The notes under the pieces: generated by a model
Seen by the model: the letters and a program-made list of their open reading frames with translations, nothing else
Databases searched by the model: none
Told to the model about the DNA's origin: nothing
Made by a program: the position numbers and the translations under genes
DNA from: Hydrogenophaga sp.
Lineage (GTDB): Bacteria; Pseudomonadota; Gammaproteobacteria; Burkholderiales; Burkholderiaceae_C
Length of the DNA: 64,000 nt
Assembly: GCA_011391495.1 (NCBI GenBank)
Contig: JAABQK010000008.1
Location: 52,311 to 116,310 of the forward strand
Direction: 5' to 3'
In this document: positions 1-7,628 of the stretch, piece after piece
Position numbering within the stretch: position 1 is the first letter of the stretch
Layout: the number at the start of each line of letters is the position of its first letter

Positions 1-837
1 CAGGAATTCGTGATCGACGGCCAGGAAGTGAAAGAGCCGATCGGCATGAGCGGCATCCGCCTCGAAGCCAAGGTGCACATCGTGACCGGCGCGCAGAGCG
101 CGGCCGAAAACATCATCAAGTGCGTGCGCCGCTGCGGACTGGAAGTGGACCAGCTCATGCTCAACCCGCTGGCATCGAGCCAGGCGGTGCTGACCGACGA
201 CGAGAAGGAACTCGGCGTGGCGCTGGTGGACATCGGCGCCGGCACCACCGACGTGGCGATCTTCTCGGGTGGCGCGATCCGCCACACCGCGGTGATCCCG
301 ATTGCCGGCGACCTGATCACCAGCGACATCGCCATGGCGCTGCGCACCCCGACCAAGGACGCCGAAGACATCAAGGTCGAGTACGGCTGCGCCAAGCAGT
401 TGCTGGCCGACCCGGAAACCCAGGTGGAAGTGCCGGGCCTGGGCGACCGCGGCCCGCGCATGCTCAGCCGCCAGGCGCTCGCCGGCGTGATCGAGCCGCG
501 GGTGGAGGAGATCTTTGCGCTGGTGCAGCAGGTCGTGCGCGACTCGGGCCACGAGGAGGTGCTGTCCTCGGGCATCGTGCTGACCGGTGGCAGCGCCGTC
601 ATGCACGGCATGGTCGAGCTGGGTGAGGACATCTTCCTCAAGCCGGTGCGCCGTGGCATTCCGAACTACGCCAGTGCGCTGTCCGACATGGTGGCCCAGC
701 CGCGTGCGGCCACGGTGATGGGCTTGCTCGAAGAGGCCCGGCTGGCGCGGGTGCGCGGTCACAAGGTGGCGCAGAAGGCGGGCTCGATGCAGGGCGCGCT
801 GGAACGCATGAAAAACTGGTTTGTGGGGACTTTCTGA
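1..837 (+). CDS. ftsA: Cell division protein FtsA, C-terminal part (5' end outside window)
   Basis: FtsA is the actin-like protein that anchors FtsZ filaments to the cytoplasmic membrane and recruits later divisome proteins. The reading frame is open from base 1, so the start lies upstream; 278 residues are visible. The actin-fold phosphate loop ALVDIGAGTTDVAIF and the later nucleotide loop LTGGSAVMHGM are intact. The protein ends in a short amphipathic helix (ERMKNWFVGTF) matching the FtsA membrane-targeting tail. ftsZ follows after 265 bases, the normal division-cluster order. A structured repeat starts six bases after the stop. Identification is firm. Confidence 0.97.
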   Translation, partial: QEFVIDGQEVKEPIGMSGIRLEAKVHIVTGAQSAAENIIKCVRRCGLEVDQLMLNPLASSQAVLTDDEKELGVALVDIGAGTTDVAIFSGGAIRHTAVIPIAGDLITSDIAMALRTPTKDAEDIKVEYGCAKQLLADPETQVEVPGLGDRGPRMLSRQALAGVIEPRVEEIFALVQQVVRDSGHEEVLSSGIVLTGGSAVMHGMVELGEDIFLKPVRRGIPNYASALSDMVAQPRAATVMGLLEEARLARVRGHKVAQKAGSMQGALERMKNWFVGTF

Positions 838-842
838 TGAAT

Positions 843-926
843 CACCCCCGCCGCGCTTTGCGCTACCCCCTCAAGGGGGCGACACCAGGGGCCCGGCAAA
901 GCCGGTTCCACGGTGTCCCTTGGCTG
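843..926 (+). repeat. Structured intergenic repeat, copy 1
   Basis: This copy starts 6 bases after the ftsA stop. It has three hairpins in order: a GCGC-TTT-GCGC arm, CCCCC-TCAA-GGGGG, and a long stem. The long stem's outer arms are GACACC (881-886) and GGTGTC (912-917) and its inner arms are CCGGC-AAA-GCCGG. The tail CCTTGGCTGG is shared with copy 13. The remaining ftsA-ftsZ gap (927-1102) holds no gene that I can support. Confidence 0.85.
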
Positions 927-1102
927 GACCCTTGCACGCGGCTGGGATCGTCGCGTCGACTGATGTGCCGACGACGATGGCGATGCACCGAACACACCGG
1001 ACCGCCTGGCTGAGGCGCTCCACAGCAGAACGAACCGCATCCGAATTTTTGAAATGAAAACCGCCCGGAATCCCGGTTCCAGGGCACCAACAGGAGAGAG
1101 TC

Positions 1103-2320
1103 ATGAGCATCGAAATGATTGAAGTGGAAGAATTCAACCTCGGCACCCAGATCAAGGTCATCGGCGTGGGTGGTGGTGGCGGCAACGCGGTCGAACACAT
1201 GATCTCGCGCTGCGTGCAGGGCGTGGAATTCATCTGCGCCAACACCGACGCGCAGTCGCTTTCGCGCAGCGCCGCACACAAGACGATCCAGCTCGGCGCC
1301 ACCGGCCTGGGCGCCGGCAGCAAGCCCGAAAAAGGACGCGATGCGGCTGAACTGGCGATCGATGAAATCCGCACCGCCATCGACGGCGCGCACATGCTGT
1401 TCATCACCGCCGGCATGGGCGGCGGCACCGGCACCGGCGCCGCCCCCGTGATCGCCCGCGTGGCCAAGGAAATGGGCATCCTCACCGTGGGCGTGGTCAC
1501 CAAGCCCTTCGACTGGGAAGGCGGCCGCCGCATGACCAACGCCGACAACGGCCTGGCCGAGCTCGAAGCCAACGTGGACTCGCTGATCGTGGTGCTGAAC
1601 GAGAAGCTGCTCGAAGTGCTGGGCGACGACGTGACGCAGGACGAGGCCTTTGCCCATGCCAACGACGTGCTGAAAAATGCCGTCGGTGGTATCGCCGAGA
1701 TCATCAACGAATATGGCAACGTCAACGTCGACTTCGAAGACGTGCGCACCGTGATGGGCGAGCCCGGCAAGGCGATGATGGGCACGGCGGTCGCCGCCGG
1801 TCCGGACCGCGCCCGCATCGCCGCCGAGCAGGCCGTGGCCTGCCCGCTGCTCGAAGGGGTGGACCTCTCCGGTGCCAAGGGCGTGCTGGTGCTGGTGACC
1901 GCTTCCAAGGGCTCCCTGAAGCTCAAGGAATCCAGGGAGGCGATGACCGCCATCAAGGCCTACGCCGCACCCGATGCGCACGTCATCTACGGCGCCGCCT
2001 ACGACGACAACCTGGGCGACGAGATGCGGGTCACCGTCGTCGCCACCGGCCTCTCACGCCAGGGCGCACGCCGCACCGCACCGCCGCTGCAGGTGCTGCG
2101 CACCGGCACCGACAACGTGCCGTTCAACGTGCCCACCATCAACGCCGCCGTGGGTGGTCCGGGTGCTGGCATGGCCCAGCAGCCCGACTACCACTCCATG
2201 GCGGTCCCGAGCGTCTGGCGCACCAACCGCACCCAGGCCGCTGCCAAGGTGGACGCGCTGGCGTCGGGCGGCATGGACGATTTCGAGATCCCGGCCTTCC
2301 TGCGCAAACAAGCTGATTGA
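1103..2320 (+). CDS. ftsZ: Cell division protein FtsZ
   Basis: FtsZ is the tubulin-like GTPase that forms the cytokinetic Z-ring. At 405 residues it is near the family norm. The GTP-binding glycine loop GVGGGGGNAV lies near residue 23, the NTDAQ segment follows, and the tubulin signature GGGTGTGAAPVIA is near residue 110. The C-terminus carries a variable linker and then the conserved tail DDFEIPAFLRKQ, which binds FtsA and other partners. The start is preceded by AGGAGAGAG at a good distance. It sits between ftsA and lpxC as in other proteobacterial division clusters. No anomaly was seen. Confidence 0.98.
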   Translation: MSIEMIEVEEFNLGTQIKVIGVGGGGGNAVEHMISRCVQGVEFICANTDAQSLSRSAAHKTIQLGATGLGAGSKPEKGRDAAELAIDEIRTAIDGAHMLFITAGMGGGTGTGAAPVIARVAKEMGILTVGVVTKPFDWEGGRRMTNADNGLAELEANVDSLIVVLNEKLLEVLGDDVTQDEAFAHANDVLKNAVGGIAEIINEYGNVNVDFEDVRTVMGEPGKAMMGTAVAAGPDRARIAAEQAVACPLLEGVDLSGAKGVLVLVTASKGSLKLKESREAMTAIKAYAAPDAHVIYGAAYDDNLGDEMRVTVVATGLSRQGARRTAPPLQVLRTGTDNVPFNVPTINAAVGGPGAGMAQQPDYHSMAVPSVWRTNRTQAAAKVDALASGGMDDFEIPAFLRKQAD

Positions 2321-2519
2321 TCGACGTAAAGCTACTGCGCCATCCGATCTGACGCCTGCAGCGCTCGCCGTACGGGTGTACGGCTCCGCGCTTCATCGCC
2401 ACCGCGGAGCGCTTGCTACGCTTTCCGTTCGACCAATCTCTGTGGTGGTGTACCCAGTTCAATCGCCGGGATAGCTTTCTCTGCCAGCGCGAACCCGCCT
2501 GAAAAATTAAAATCACCCG

Positions 2520-3443
2520 ATGCTCGCTCAACGCACTCTCAAATCCTTGACCAAGGCGGTCGGCGTGGGCCTGCACAGCGGTCAGCGGGTGGAGCTGACG
2601 CTGCGCCCGGCGCCGGCGGACACGGGCATCGTGTTCCGGCGGGTTGACCTGCCCGAGCCGGTGGAGATTCCGGTCAACGCCAGCGCGGTGTCGGATACCC
2701 GGCTGGCGTCGACCATTTCCAGCGGTGGCGTGAAGGTGCACACCATCGAGCACCTCATGAGCGCCGCCGCCGGCCTGGGGCTGGACAACCTGTACGTGGA
2801 CATCACCGCCGAAGAAGTGCCCATCCTCGACGGCTCCTCGGCCTCGTTCGTCTACCTGCTGCAGAGTGCCGGCATCGTGATGCAGCAGGCACCGAAGCGA
2901 TTCCTCCGCGTGATCAGGCCGGTGGAAGTGCGCGAGGGGGAAGGCCGCACGCTCAAGTGGGCGCGGCTGGACCCGTACCACGGCTACAAGCTGAGCTTCG
3001 AGATCGAGTTCGACCACCCGGCGGTCAGCTCCAGCGGCCAGCGCGTGGAGTTCGACTTCGGCAGCGGGCAGTACGCGCGTGAGATCGCCCGCGCCCGCAC
3101 CTTCGGCTTCACGCGCGACGTGGAGATGATGCGATCCCACGGCCTGGCCATGGGTGGCGGGCTGGACAACGCCATCGTCATGGACGACGTGAAGGTGCTC
3201 AACGCCGACGGCCTGCGCTACCAGGACGAGTTCGTGAAGCACAAGATCCTCGATGCCATTGGCGACCTGTACATCGTCGGCAAACCGCTGCTCGCCGCTT
3301 ACAGCGCTTTCCGCAGTGGCCACGCCATGAACAACCAGTTGCTGCGTGCCCTGCTGGCGCAGCCCGACGCCTACGAGATCGTGAGCTTCGAGCAGGAGCG
3401 TGAAGCGCCCACCGGCTTTGCCAAACTGGCGCCAGCCTGGTAG
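2520..3443 (+). CDS. lpxC: UDP-3-O-acyl-N-acetylglucosamine deacetylase LpxC
   Basis: LpxC is the zinc enzyme for the committed step of lipid A synthesis, removing the N-acetyl group from UDP-3-O-acyl-GlcNAc. The 307 residues match the family length. Zinc-site motifs are visible: HTIEH with the catalytic Glu at about residue 77 and a His ligand at 78, HKILDAIGD with the second His and an Asp ligand, and the late catalytic His in FRSGHAMNN. It follows ftsZ after 199 bases; that gap has a small CCGTACGGGTGTACGG hairpin near 2370 but no obvious ribosome-binding site, so the start rests on family alignment. A small membrane-protein gene follows 14 bases later. Confidence 0.97.
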   Translation: MLAQRTLKSLTKAVGVGLHSGQRVELTLRPAPADTGIVFRRVDLPEPVEIPVNASAVSDTRLASTISSGGVKVHTIEHLMSAAAGLGLDNLYVDITAEEVPILDGSSASFVYLLQSAGIVMQQAPKRFLRVIRPVEVREGEGRTLKWARLDPYHGYKLSFEIEFDHPAVSSSGQRVEFDFGSGQYAREIARARTFGFTRDVEMMRSHGLAMGGGLDNAIVMDDVKVLNADGLRYQDEFVKHKILDAIGDLYIVGKPLLAAYSAFRSGHAMNNQLLRALLAQPDAYEIVSFEQEREAPTGFAKLAPAW

Positions 3444-3457
3444 GCCGCAGACCCACC

Positions 3458-3634
3458 ATGCTGCTGTTTCGCTTCGCCATCTTTGTCCTGCTGATTGCGG
3501 CGGGCGTCTGTTTCGCCTTCTACATCGGCACCGGGCAGCCGCGCTACCGCCAGTGGGGCCTGATGATCCTGAAGTGGACCGTGATCGCGGCCCTGGGGTT
3601 CTTTGGGGTGCTGGTCCTGGAACGCTTGCTTTGA
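3458..3634 (+). CDS. Small two-helix membrane protein (58 residues), unknown function
   Basis: The product has 58 residues, begins MLLFRFAIFVLLIAAG and ends VLVLERLL. It has two hydrophobic segments, about residues 3-22 and 38-55, separated by a short polar turn (GTGQPRYRQWG), so it should be a hairpin inner-membrane protein. It starts 14 bases after the lpxC stop on the same strand, so it is probably co-transcribed with lpxC. No strong Shine-Dalgarno sequence is visible. I do not recognise a named family. The codon use and clean hydropathy support a real gene. Confidence 0.65.
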   Translation: MLLFRFAIFVLLIAAGVCFAFYIGTGQPRYRQWGLMILKWTVIAALGFFGVLVLERLL

Positions 3635-3680
3635 AAGTCGCGTCCAGGGCTGCGATCGGAGCGCGTGACCTTTTCGAGGA

Positions 3681-3748
3681 TGCCGTGGAACCGGCTTCGA
3701 TGGACCACAGGTGTTGCCCGCTTGGGGCTGACGCCGTGGGCGGTGCGG
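3681..3748 (-). repeat. Degenerate copy of the structured intergenic repeat, copy 2
   Basis: Segments resembling CCGTGGAACCGGCTTCG, GTGTTGCCC and GCGGTGCGG occur in the order seen in minus-oriented copies elsewhere in the window. The hairpin arms are eroded and stem pairing is poor. It ends one base from the ruvC stop codon, which fits the family placement rule. It lies in the 115-base gap between the convergent lpxC-side genes and ruvC. Confidence 0.45.
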
Positions 3749-3749
3749 C

Positions 3750-4298
3750 TCAATAGCTACGCCCGCCCTTGTAGGCCGCATGGGTGCGCGCCTGCAGCGG
3801 GCTCACCTTGTTGATCGCCGCCACCGAGCGCGCCACCTGGGCGTGGGTGATGCACAGCCCCAAGGCGTCGGCCGCGTCCTTGCCGGGCAGGCCGGGCAGT
3901 TGCAGCAGGCGCTTCACCATCTCCTGCATCTGCGCCTTGTCGGCGCGTCCGTAGCCGACCACGGCTTTCTTCAGCTGCAGCGCGGTGTACTCGGCCACCG
4001 TCAGGCCGTTCGCCACCAGTGCGGTGAGGCAAGCTCCTCGCGCCTGTCCCAGCAGCAGGGTGGCCTGTGGATTGACGTTGACGAACACGATCTCGCAGGC
4101 AGACACCTCGGGCTGGTAGCGGGCCACCACTTCGCTGATGCCGTCGAACAGGATCTTCAGACGCTCGGGCAGCAGGGCCCCGTCCCGGGGGCTGGTCTGG
4201 ATGGTGCCGCTGGCCACGTAGTGCAGCGCGGCCCCCTCGGTGTCGATCACGCCGAAGCCGGTGCACTGAAGGCCGGGGTCGATGCCGAGGATGCGCAT
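3750..4298 (-). CDS. ruvC: Holliday junction endodeoxyribonuclease RuvC
   Basis: RuvC cuts Holliday junctions symmetrically during recombinational repair, working with RuvAB. The 182 residues start at [16 protein letters not shown], where the first catalytic Asp sits. The acidic residues in [10 protein letters not shown] and the C-terminal [10 protein letters not shown] complete the DEDD site of the RNase H-like fold. I chose this ATG because the family begins at this motif; an open frame runs further upstream but overlaps the next gene. No ruvA or ruvB is present here. It is the last gene of a minus-strand run. Confidence 0.96.
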   Translation of the reverse strand: MRILGIDPGLQCTGFGVIDTEGAALHYVASGTIQTSPRDGALLPERLKILFDGISEVVARYQPEVSACEIVFVNVNPQATLLLGQARGACLTALVANGLTVAEYTALQLKKAVVGYGRADKAQMQEMVKRLLQLPGLPGKDAADALGLCITHAQVARSVAAINKVSPLQARTHAAYKGGRSY

Positions 4299-4321
4299 GG
4301 TGTGTGGTGCCGTTTCCGGGT

Positions 4322-5311
4322 TCAGAGGTTGAAGGTCCAGCGCACCGAGTGGAAAAACACCGGCGCGGCGAAGCACAGGGCATCCACGCGGTCGAGCAGG
4401 CCGCTGGCGCCCGTGACCGAGCGACCGTCCGCGCCCCAATGGGTCACGCCGCGATCGCGCTTGATCGCCTTCATCACCAGGTGGCCCAGCGATCCGGCAG
4501 CGCAGGCCACCAGGGCCATGGCCATCGCTGGCAGGGGCTTGAAAGGGGTGATGCCCGACAGCAGCGCGCCGAGCAGACCGCCCGCCAGCAGGCCCCAGGC
4601 CCAGCTGCGCCAGTGGAAGCTGGCGCTGATGGCCGGTGCCACCGGGCGCTGCAGGCCGCGTGCGGCGATGTGTTGCACCAGCATGCAGGTCTGCACCACC
4701 AGCACCAGGAAGAACACCAGAAACGCGTTCTTTCCGACAAAGCTCGGGAAATTCAACAGCATCAGCGCGGGCACGTGGCTCATGCCATAGACGCAGACCA
4801 TGATGCCCCACTGCAGTTTGGCATTGCGCTCCAGGAAGCGCTGCGGATCGTTGCCCAGCGCGCTCACCACGGGAACCGCCAGGAACACATAGACCGGGAT
4901 GAAGACGGTGAACAGGTTGAAGCGCTCGGTCCAGACCAGCGCGTACTGCAGTGGCAACACGATGAAGAAGGCCAGCACCAGGCTTCGGTGGTCGCCACGC
5001 CGGGTGGGTGAGAGGCTGATGAACTCACGCAGCACAAAGAACGAGATCAGGCCAAACAGGACGATCGCCACGTGCTCGCCCAGTGCCCAGCCGATCCAGA
5101 ACACCAGTGCCATCGCCCACGAATTGCGCAGCAGGGCCTGGTAGTCCTGAAGCCGCTGGGCGCGGCCGCTGACCGGTTCTTCGGTGGACTGGCGCTCGCG
5201 CAGGGACAGCAGCACGCCCACCCCGGTGGCGAGCAGCAGCAGGCCAAAGAGCAGCACGAACAGCAGGCTGACCTGCTGCTCTGGACCGAGGCTGCGCAGG
5301 AAAGCGGTCAT
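4322..5311 (-). CDS. CdsA-family phosphatidate cytidylyltransferase
   Basis: Enzymes of this family make CDP-diacylglycerol from CTP and phosphatidic acid in the inner membrane. The 329-residue product is strongly hydrophobic with about seven to eight membrane segments. It ends in the family signature region: [11 protein letters not shown] followed by [19 protein letters not shown], where the DR.D block is the nucleotide and metal site. The usual K-D pair and glycine-rich stretch of housekeeping CdsA are altered, so it may be a paralogue of the YnbB type. Its start codon overlaps the stop of the upstream acyltransferase by one base, implying translational coupling and consecutive phospholipid-pathway steps. 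Confidence 0.85.
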   Translation of the reverse strand: MTAFLRSLGPEQQVSLLFVLLFGLLLLATGVGVLLSLRERQSTEEPVSGRAQRLQDYQALLRNSWAMALVFWIGWALGEHVAIVLFGLISFFVLREFISLSPTRRGDHRSLVLAFFIVLPLQYALVWTERFNLFTVFIPVYVFLAVPVVSALGNDPQRFLERNAKLQWGIMVCVYGMSHVPALMLLNFPSFVGKNAFLVFFLVLVVQTCMLVQHIAARGLQRPVAPAISASFHWRSWAWGLLAGGLLGALLSGITPFKPLPAMAMALVACAAGSLGHLVMKAIKRDRGVTHWGADGRSVTGASGLLDRVDALCFAAPVFFHSVRWTFNL

Positions 5312-5928
5312 CAGACGTTCCTCAGCGCCATCACCGCCTCTCGTGCGCGGGTCAGGAAGGCGGTCCGTGGCTCCTCAGGGCCGAGCGCCAGCGGTTCGCC
5401 GAACGTGACCGAGCACAGCACCGGCACCGGAACCACCTCGCCCTTGGGCATGACGCGCTGCACGTTGTGGATCCAGGCCGGCACCAGCACCACGTCCGGA
5501 AAGCGTTTCGCCAGGTTGTACAGGCCGGACTTGAAGGCTTGCGGGTCTTCCTCGTGGCCGCGCGTGCCCTCGGGAAAGAGGATCAGCGAGTCACCGCTCT
5601 CCAGCGCGTTGATCAGCGGTTGCAGCGGGTCTTCGTCGCCCTTGCGCTCCCGGTCGACGTACACCGCGTTGAACACCTCGCTGGTGATCCATCGCTTGAA
5701 GCTGGACGCGGTCCAGTAGTCGCGGGCGGCGATCGGCCGGGTGATGCTGCGCAGTTCCTGCGGCAGCGCGGCCCAGATCAGCACCAGGTCGGCGTGGCTC
5801 TGGTGGTTGGCGAAATAGATGCGCTGCTCTGCCTTGGGCGGGCAGCCGTGCCAGCGCGCCTGGGCACCGGTGAGCAGGCGCACGAACCCGAGCAGGAACA
5901 GGCTCATGGCACGGGCGCGCAGGTTCAT
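5311..5928 (-). CDS. PlsC-type lysophospholipid acyltransferase
   Basis: The protein is a 1-acylglycerol-3-phosphate acyltransferase-like enzyme that would form phosphatidic acid at the inner membrane. It has 205 residues. The acyltransferase box NHQSHAD is at about residues 41-47, with catalytic His and Asp, and the substrate box LFPEGTRG is near residue 118. The first 20 residues form one hydrophobic segment. The ATG at 5928 lacks a clear ribosome-binding site; an internal ATG seven codons later is possible. The stop overlaps the start of the CdsA-like gene, so product and next enzyme are made together. mtgA lies 14 bases upstream. Confidence 0.9.
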   Translation of the reverse strand: MNLRARAMSLFLLGFVRLLTGAQARWHGCPPKAEQRIYFANHQSHADLVLIWAALPQELRSITRPIAARDYWTASSFKRWITSEVFNAVYVDRERKGDEDPLQPLINALESGDSLILFPEGTRGHEEDPQAFKSGLYNLAKRFPDVVLVPAWIHNVQRVMPKGEVVPVPVLCSVTFGEPLALGPEEPRTAFLTRAREAVMALRNV

Positions 5929-5942
5929 GGGACATGCCCCGG

Positions 5943-6734
5943 CTAGGGGGCGCGCACGTCACCCATGCGCGCCACGATGGTGTTGGCCCGCCTCGCGAGG
6001 TAGGCCGAGCCCTGGCGGGTCTCGAAGAATTTCGGGCTGGGCAGCATCACCGCCAGGCGCGCGGCCTCGTAGGGGCTGAGCGTGGACGCGGACTTCCTGA
6101 AGTAGCGCTGGGAAGCGGCTTCGGCACCGAAGATGCCTTCACCCCATTCCACGCTGTTGAGGTAGATCTCCAGGATGCGCTGCTTGCTCAGCAGGGCCTC
6201 CAGTGTGAGCGTGAGCACCAGTTCCTGCCCCTTGCGCAGCAGGTTGCGCTCGCCGGACAGCAGCAGGTTCTTGGCCAGCTGCTGGGTGATGGTGGAGCCA
6301 CCCACGATCTTGGGCGGCTTGATGGCCTTGATCGCGGCCTCGGCGGCTTCGGGTTTTTTCGCCAGCTTGCGCTCCAGCTGCTGGGCACGCCGGGCCGCCA
6401 GCGCCTCGCGCCGCTCGTTCTTCTGCCAGGCGGCCTCAATCGCGTCCCAATCCACGCCGCCGTGATCGACAAAGCCCGCATCCTCGGATGCCATCACGGC
6501 GCGCTTGAGATGGGGGCTGATCTGGCCGTAGTCGGTCCACTGTTGCGACCAGCGCCAGTCCTTTTCTGCGCCGAAGCTCTGGCTCGCGATGCGCCAGGCC
6601 TCGGACCGCATGAAGGCCGTGCTCTGCGGGTCCACCACCACCATCAGCGCAATGCGCAGCACAAAGAAAAGCTGCAGCGCCAGAGCGGCCAGCGCGACCC
6701 ACAACAACCAGCGACCGATCGATTTCATGGACAT
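5943..6734 (-). CDS. mtgA: Monofunctional peptidoglycan glycosyltransferase MtgA
   Basis: MtgA polymerises lipid II into glycan strands without a transpeptidase domain. The 263 residues show an N-terminal signal anchor (about 8-33) and then the GT51 domain. Its catalytic Glu is at about residue 84 in MASEDAGFVDHGG, followed by GGSTITQQLAKNLLL, RKGQELVLTLTLE and LEIYLNSVEWGEG. An insert rich in Lys, Ala and Glu (about residues 104-140) lies between the first two motifs. The start directly abuts the stop of the TonB-like gene upstream, so the two are likely co-translated. Confidence 0.95.
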   Translation of the reverse strand: MSMKSIGRWLLWVALAALALQLFFVLRIALMVVVDPQSTAFMRSEAWRIASQSFGAEKDWRWSQQWTDYGQISPHLKRAVMASEDAGFVDHGGVDWDAIEAAWQKNERREALAARRAQQLERKLAKKPEAAEAAIKAIKPPKIVGGSTITQQLAKNLLLSGERNLLRKGQELVLTLTLEALLSKQRILEIYLNSVEWGEGIFGAEAASQRYFRKSASTLSPYEAARLAVMLPSPKFFETRQGSAYLARRANTIVARMGDVRAP

Positions 6735-7601
6735 TCAACGGCTCGACATCTGGGTCTGCAGCGTCTCGTCGCGCGTGAAGCGGAAGCGCGACACCACCAC
6801 GATCTGGTCGGCCTGGCGGCGCATGGCATCGCTGAAGCGGCCAAACTGCAGACTGCGCACGATGGCCTGGGCCCGGCGGTCCAGCGTGGCGTTGCCCGAG
6901 GGCTGGACCACTTCAGTGTGCAGCACGGCCCCGCTGTGGTTGACGGTGATGATCATGGTGAGCTCGCCGTAGAGCTTGCGCCCCGCGACTTCCGGGAAAT
7001 GGGTGGTTCCCCGGTCTTCGATCTTGCGGCGCAGCTCGTCGTAGTAGATGGCGTACACCTCTTCGCGCGTGGCCGGGCTGATGTAGCGTTTCTTGGGCCG
7101 CTCGTTTTCCTCGTTGATGCGTTTTTCGATCTCGGCGAGTATCTTGACCAGCGCCTTGCGCTTGCGCTCGCGTTCGACCGACTCCTGGCTGGGGTTGACG
7201 GCCTCCAGGTCGGGCGGCGGCAGGCTGGCCAGCTGTCTGCGCACCTGGGCCAGGATCTGGTTCTGCTGTTCCCTGAGCGCTTCGATCTTGCGCTCATCGT
7301 CTTCGGGGGTGTCGCCGATCCGGGCCACCGCATCCGGCGGCAGGGGTGAAGTGGCCCGCCCTCTGGCCGCATCACCGCCTCCGGCCAGCGAGGCCTGCGC
7401 AATCGCGAGCGCCTTGTCGGGGCGCGTCTCGCTTTTCGCGTTCACCAGGATGACTTCCAGCGGTGTGTCCTGGAACACGCGCTCGAAACGCTCGGGGTCG
7501 ACGAAGCGCACGGTCAGCAGCACGGCGTGCAGCGCGACCGACACACCCAGCGCGAGCTGCAGGGTGCTCAGATGCTTCAGGAATGTCAGGACAGATTTCA
7601 C
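6735..7601 (-). CDS. TonB-family energy transducer-like protein
   Basis: The 288-residue protein has one N-terminal membrane segment (about 15-32), a long charged periplasmic linker and a C-terminal TonB-type domain. The linker contains predicted helix rich in Glu, Arg and Gln (about 100-175). The C-terminal domain spans roughly residues 180-275, with YGELTMIITVNHSGAV and the NATLDRRAQAIV segment typical of TonB ends. It would couple proton motive force to outer-membrane transport. No exbB or exbD is adjacent, and the classic proline-rich spacer is lacking, so the partner is unclear. The start is GTG. It lies 27 bases after the RNase II-type gene and is followed immediately by mtgA. Confidence 0.85.
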   Translation of the reverse strand: MKSVLTFLKHLSTLQLALGVSVALHAVLLTVRFVDPERFERVFQDTPLEVILVNAKSETRPDKALAIAQASLAGGGDAARGRATSPLPPDAVARIGDTPEDDERKIEALREQQNQILAQVRRQLASLPPPDLEAVNPSQESVERERKRKALVKILAEIEKRINEENERPKKRYISPATREEVYAIYYDELRRKIEDRGTTHFPEVAGRKLYGELTMIITVNHSGAVLHTEVVQPSGNATLDRRAQAIVRSLQFGRFSDAMRRQADQIVVVSRFRFTRDETLQTQMSSR

Positions 7602-7628
7602 GTTGAAATGATCCGTGCTGGGTGGGCC

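Noticed and set aside
821..1057. Short open frames in the ftsA-ftsZ gap
   Set aside because: They translate across repeat copy 1 and have no start signals.
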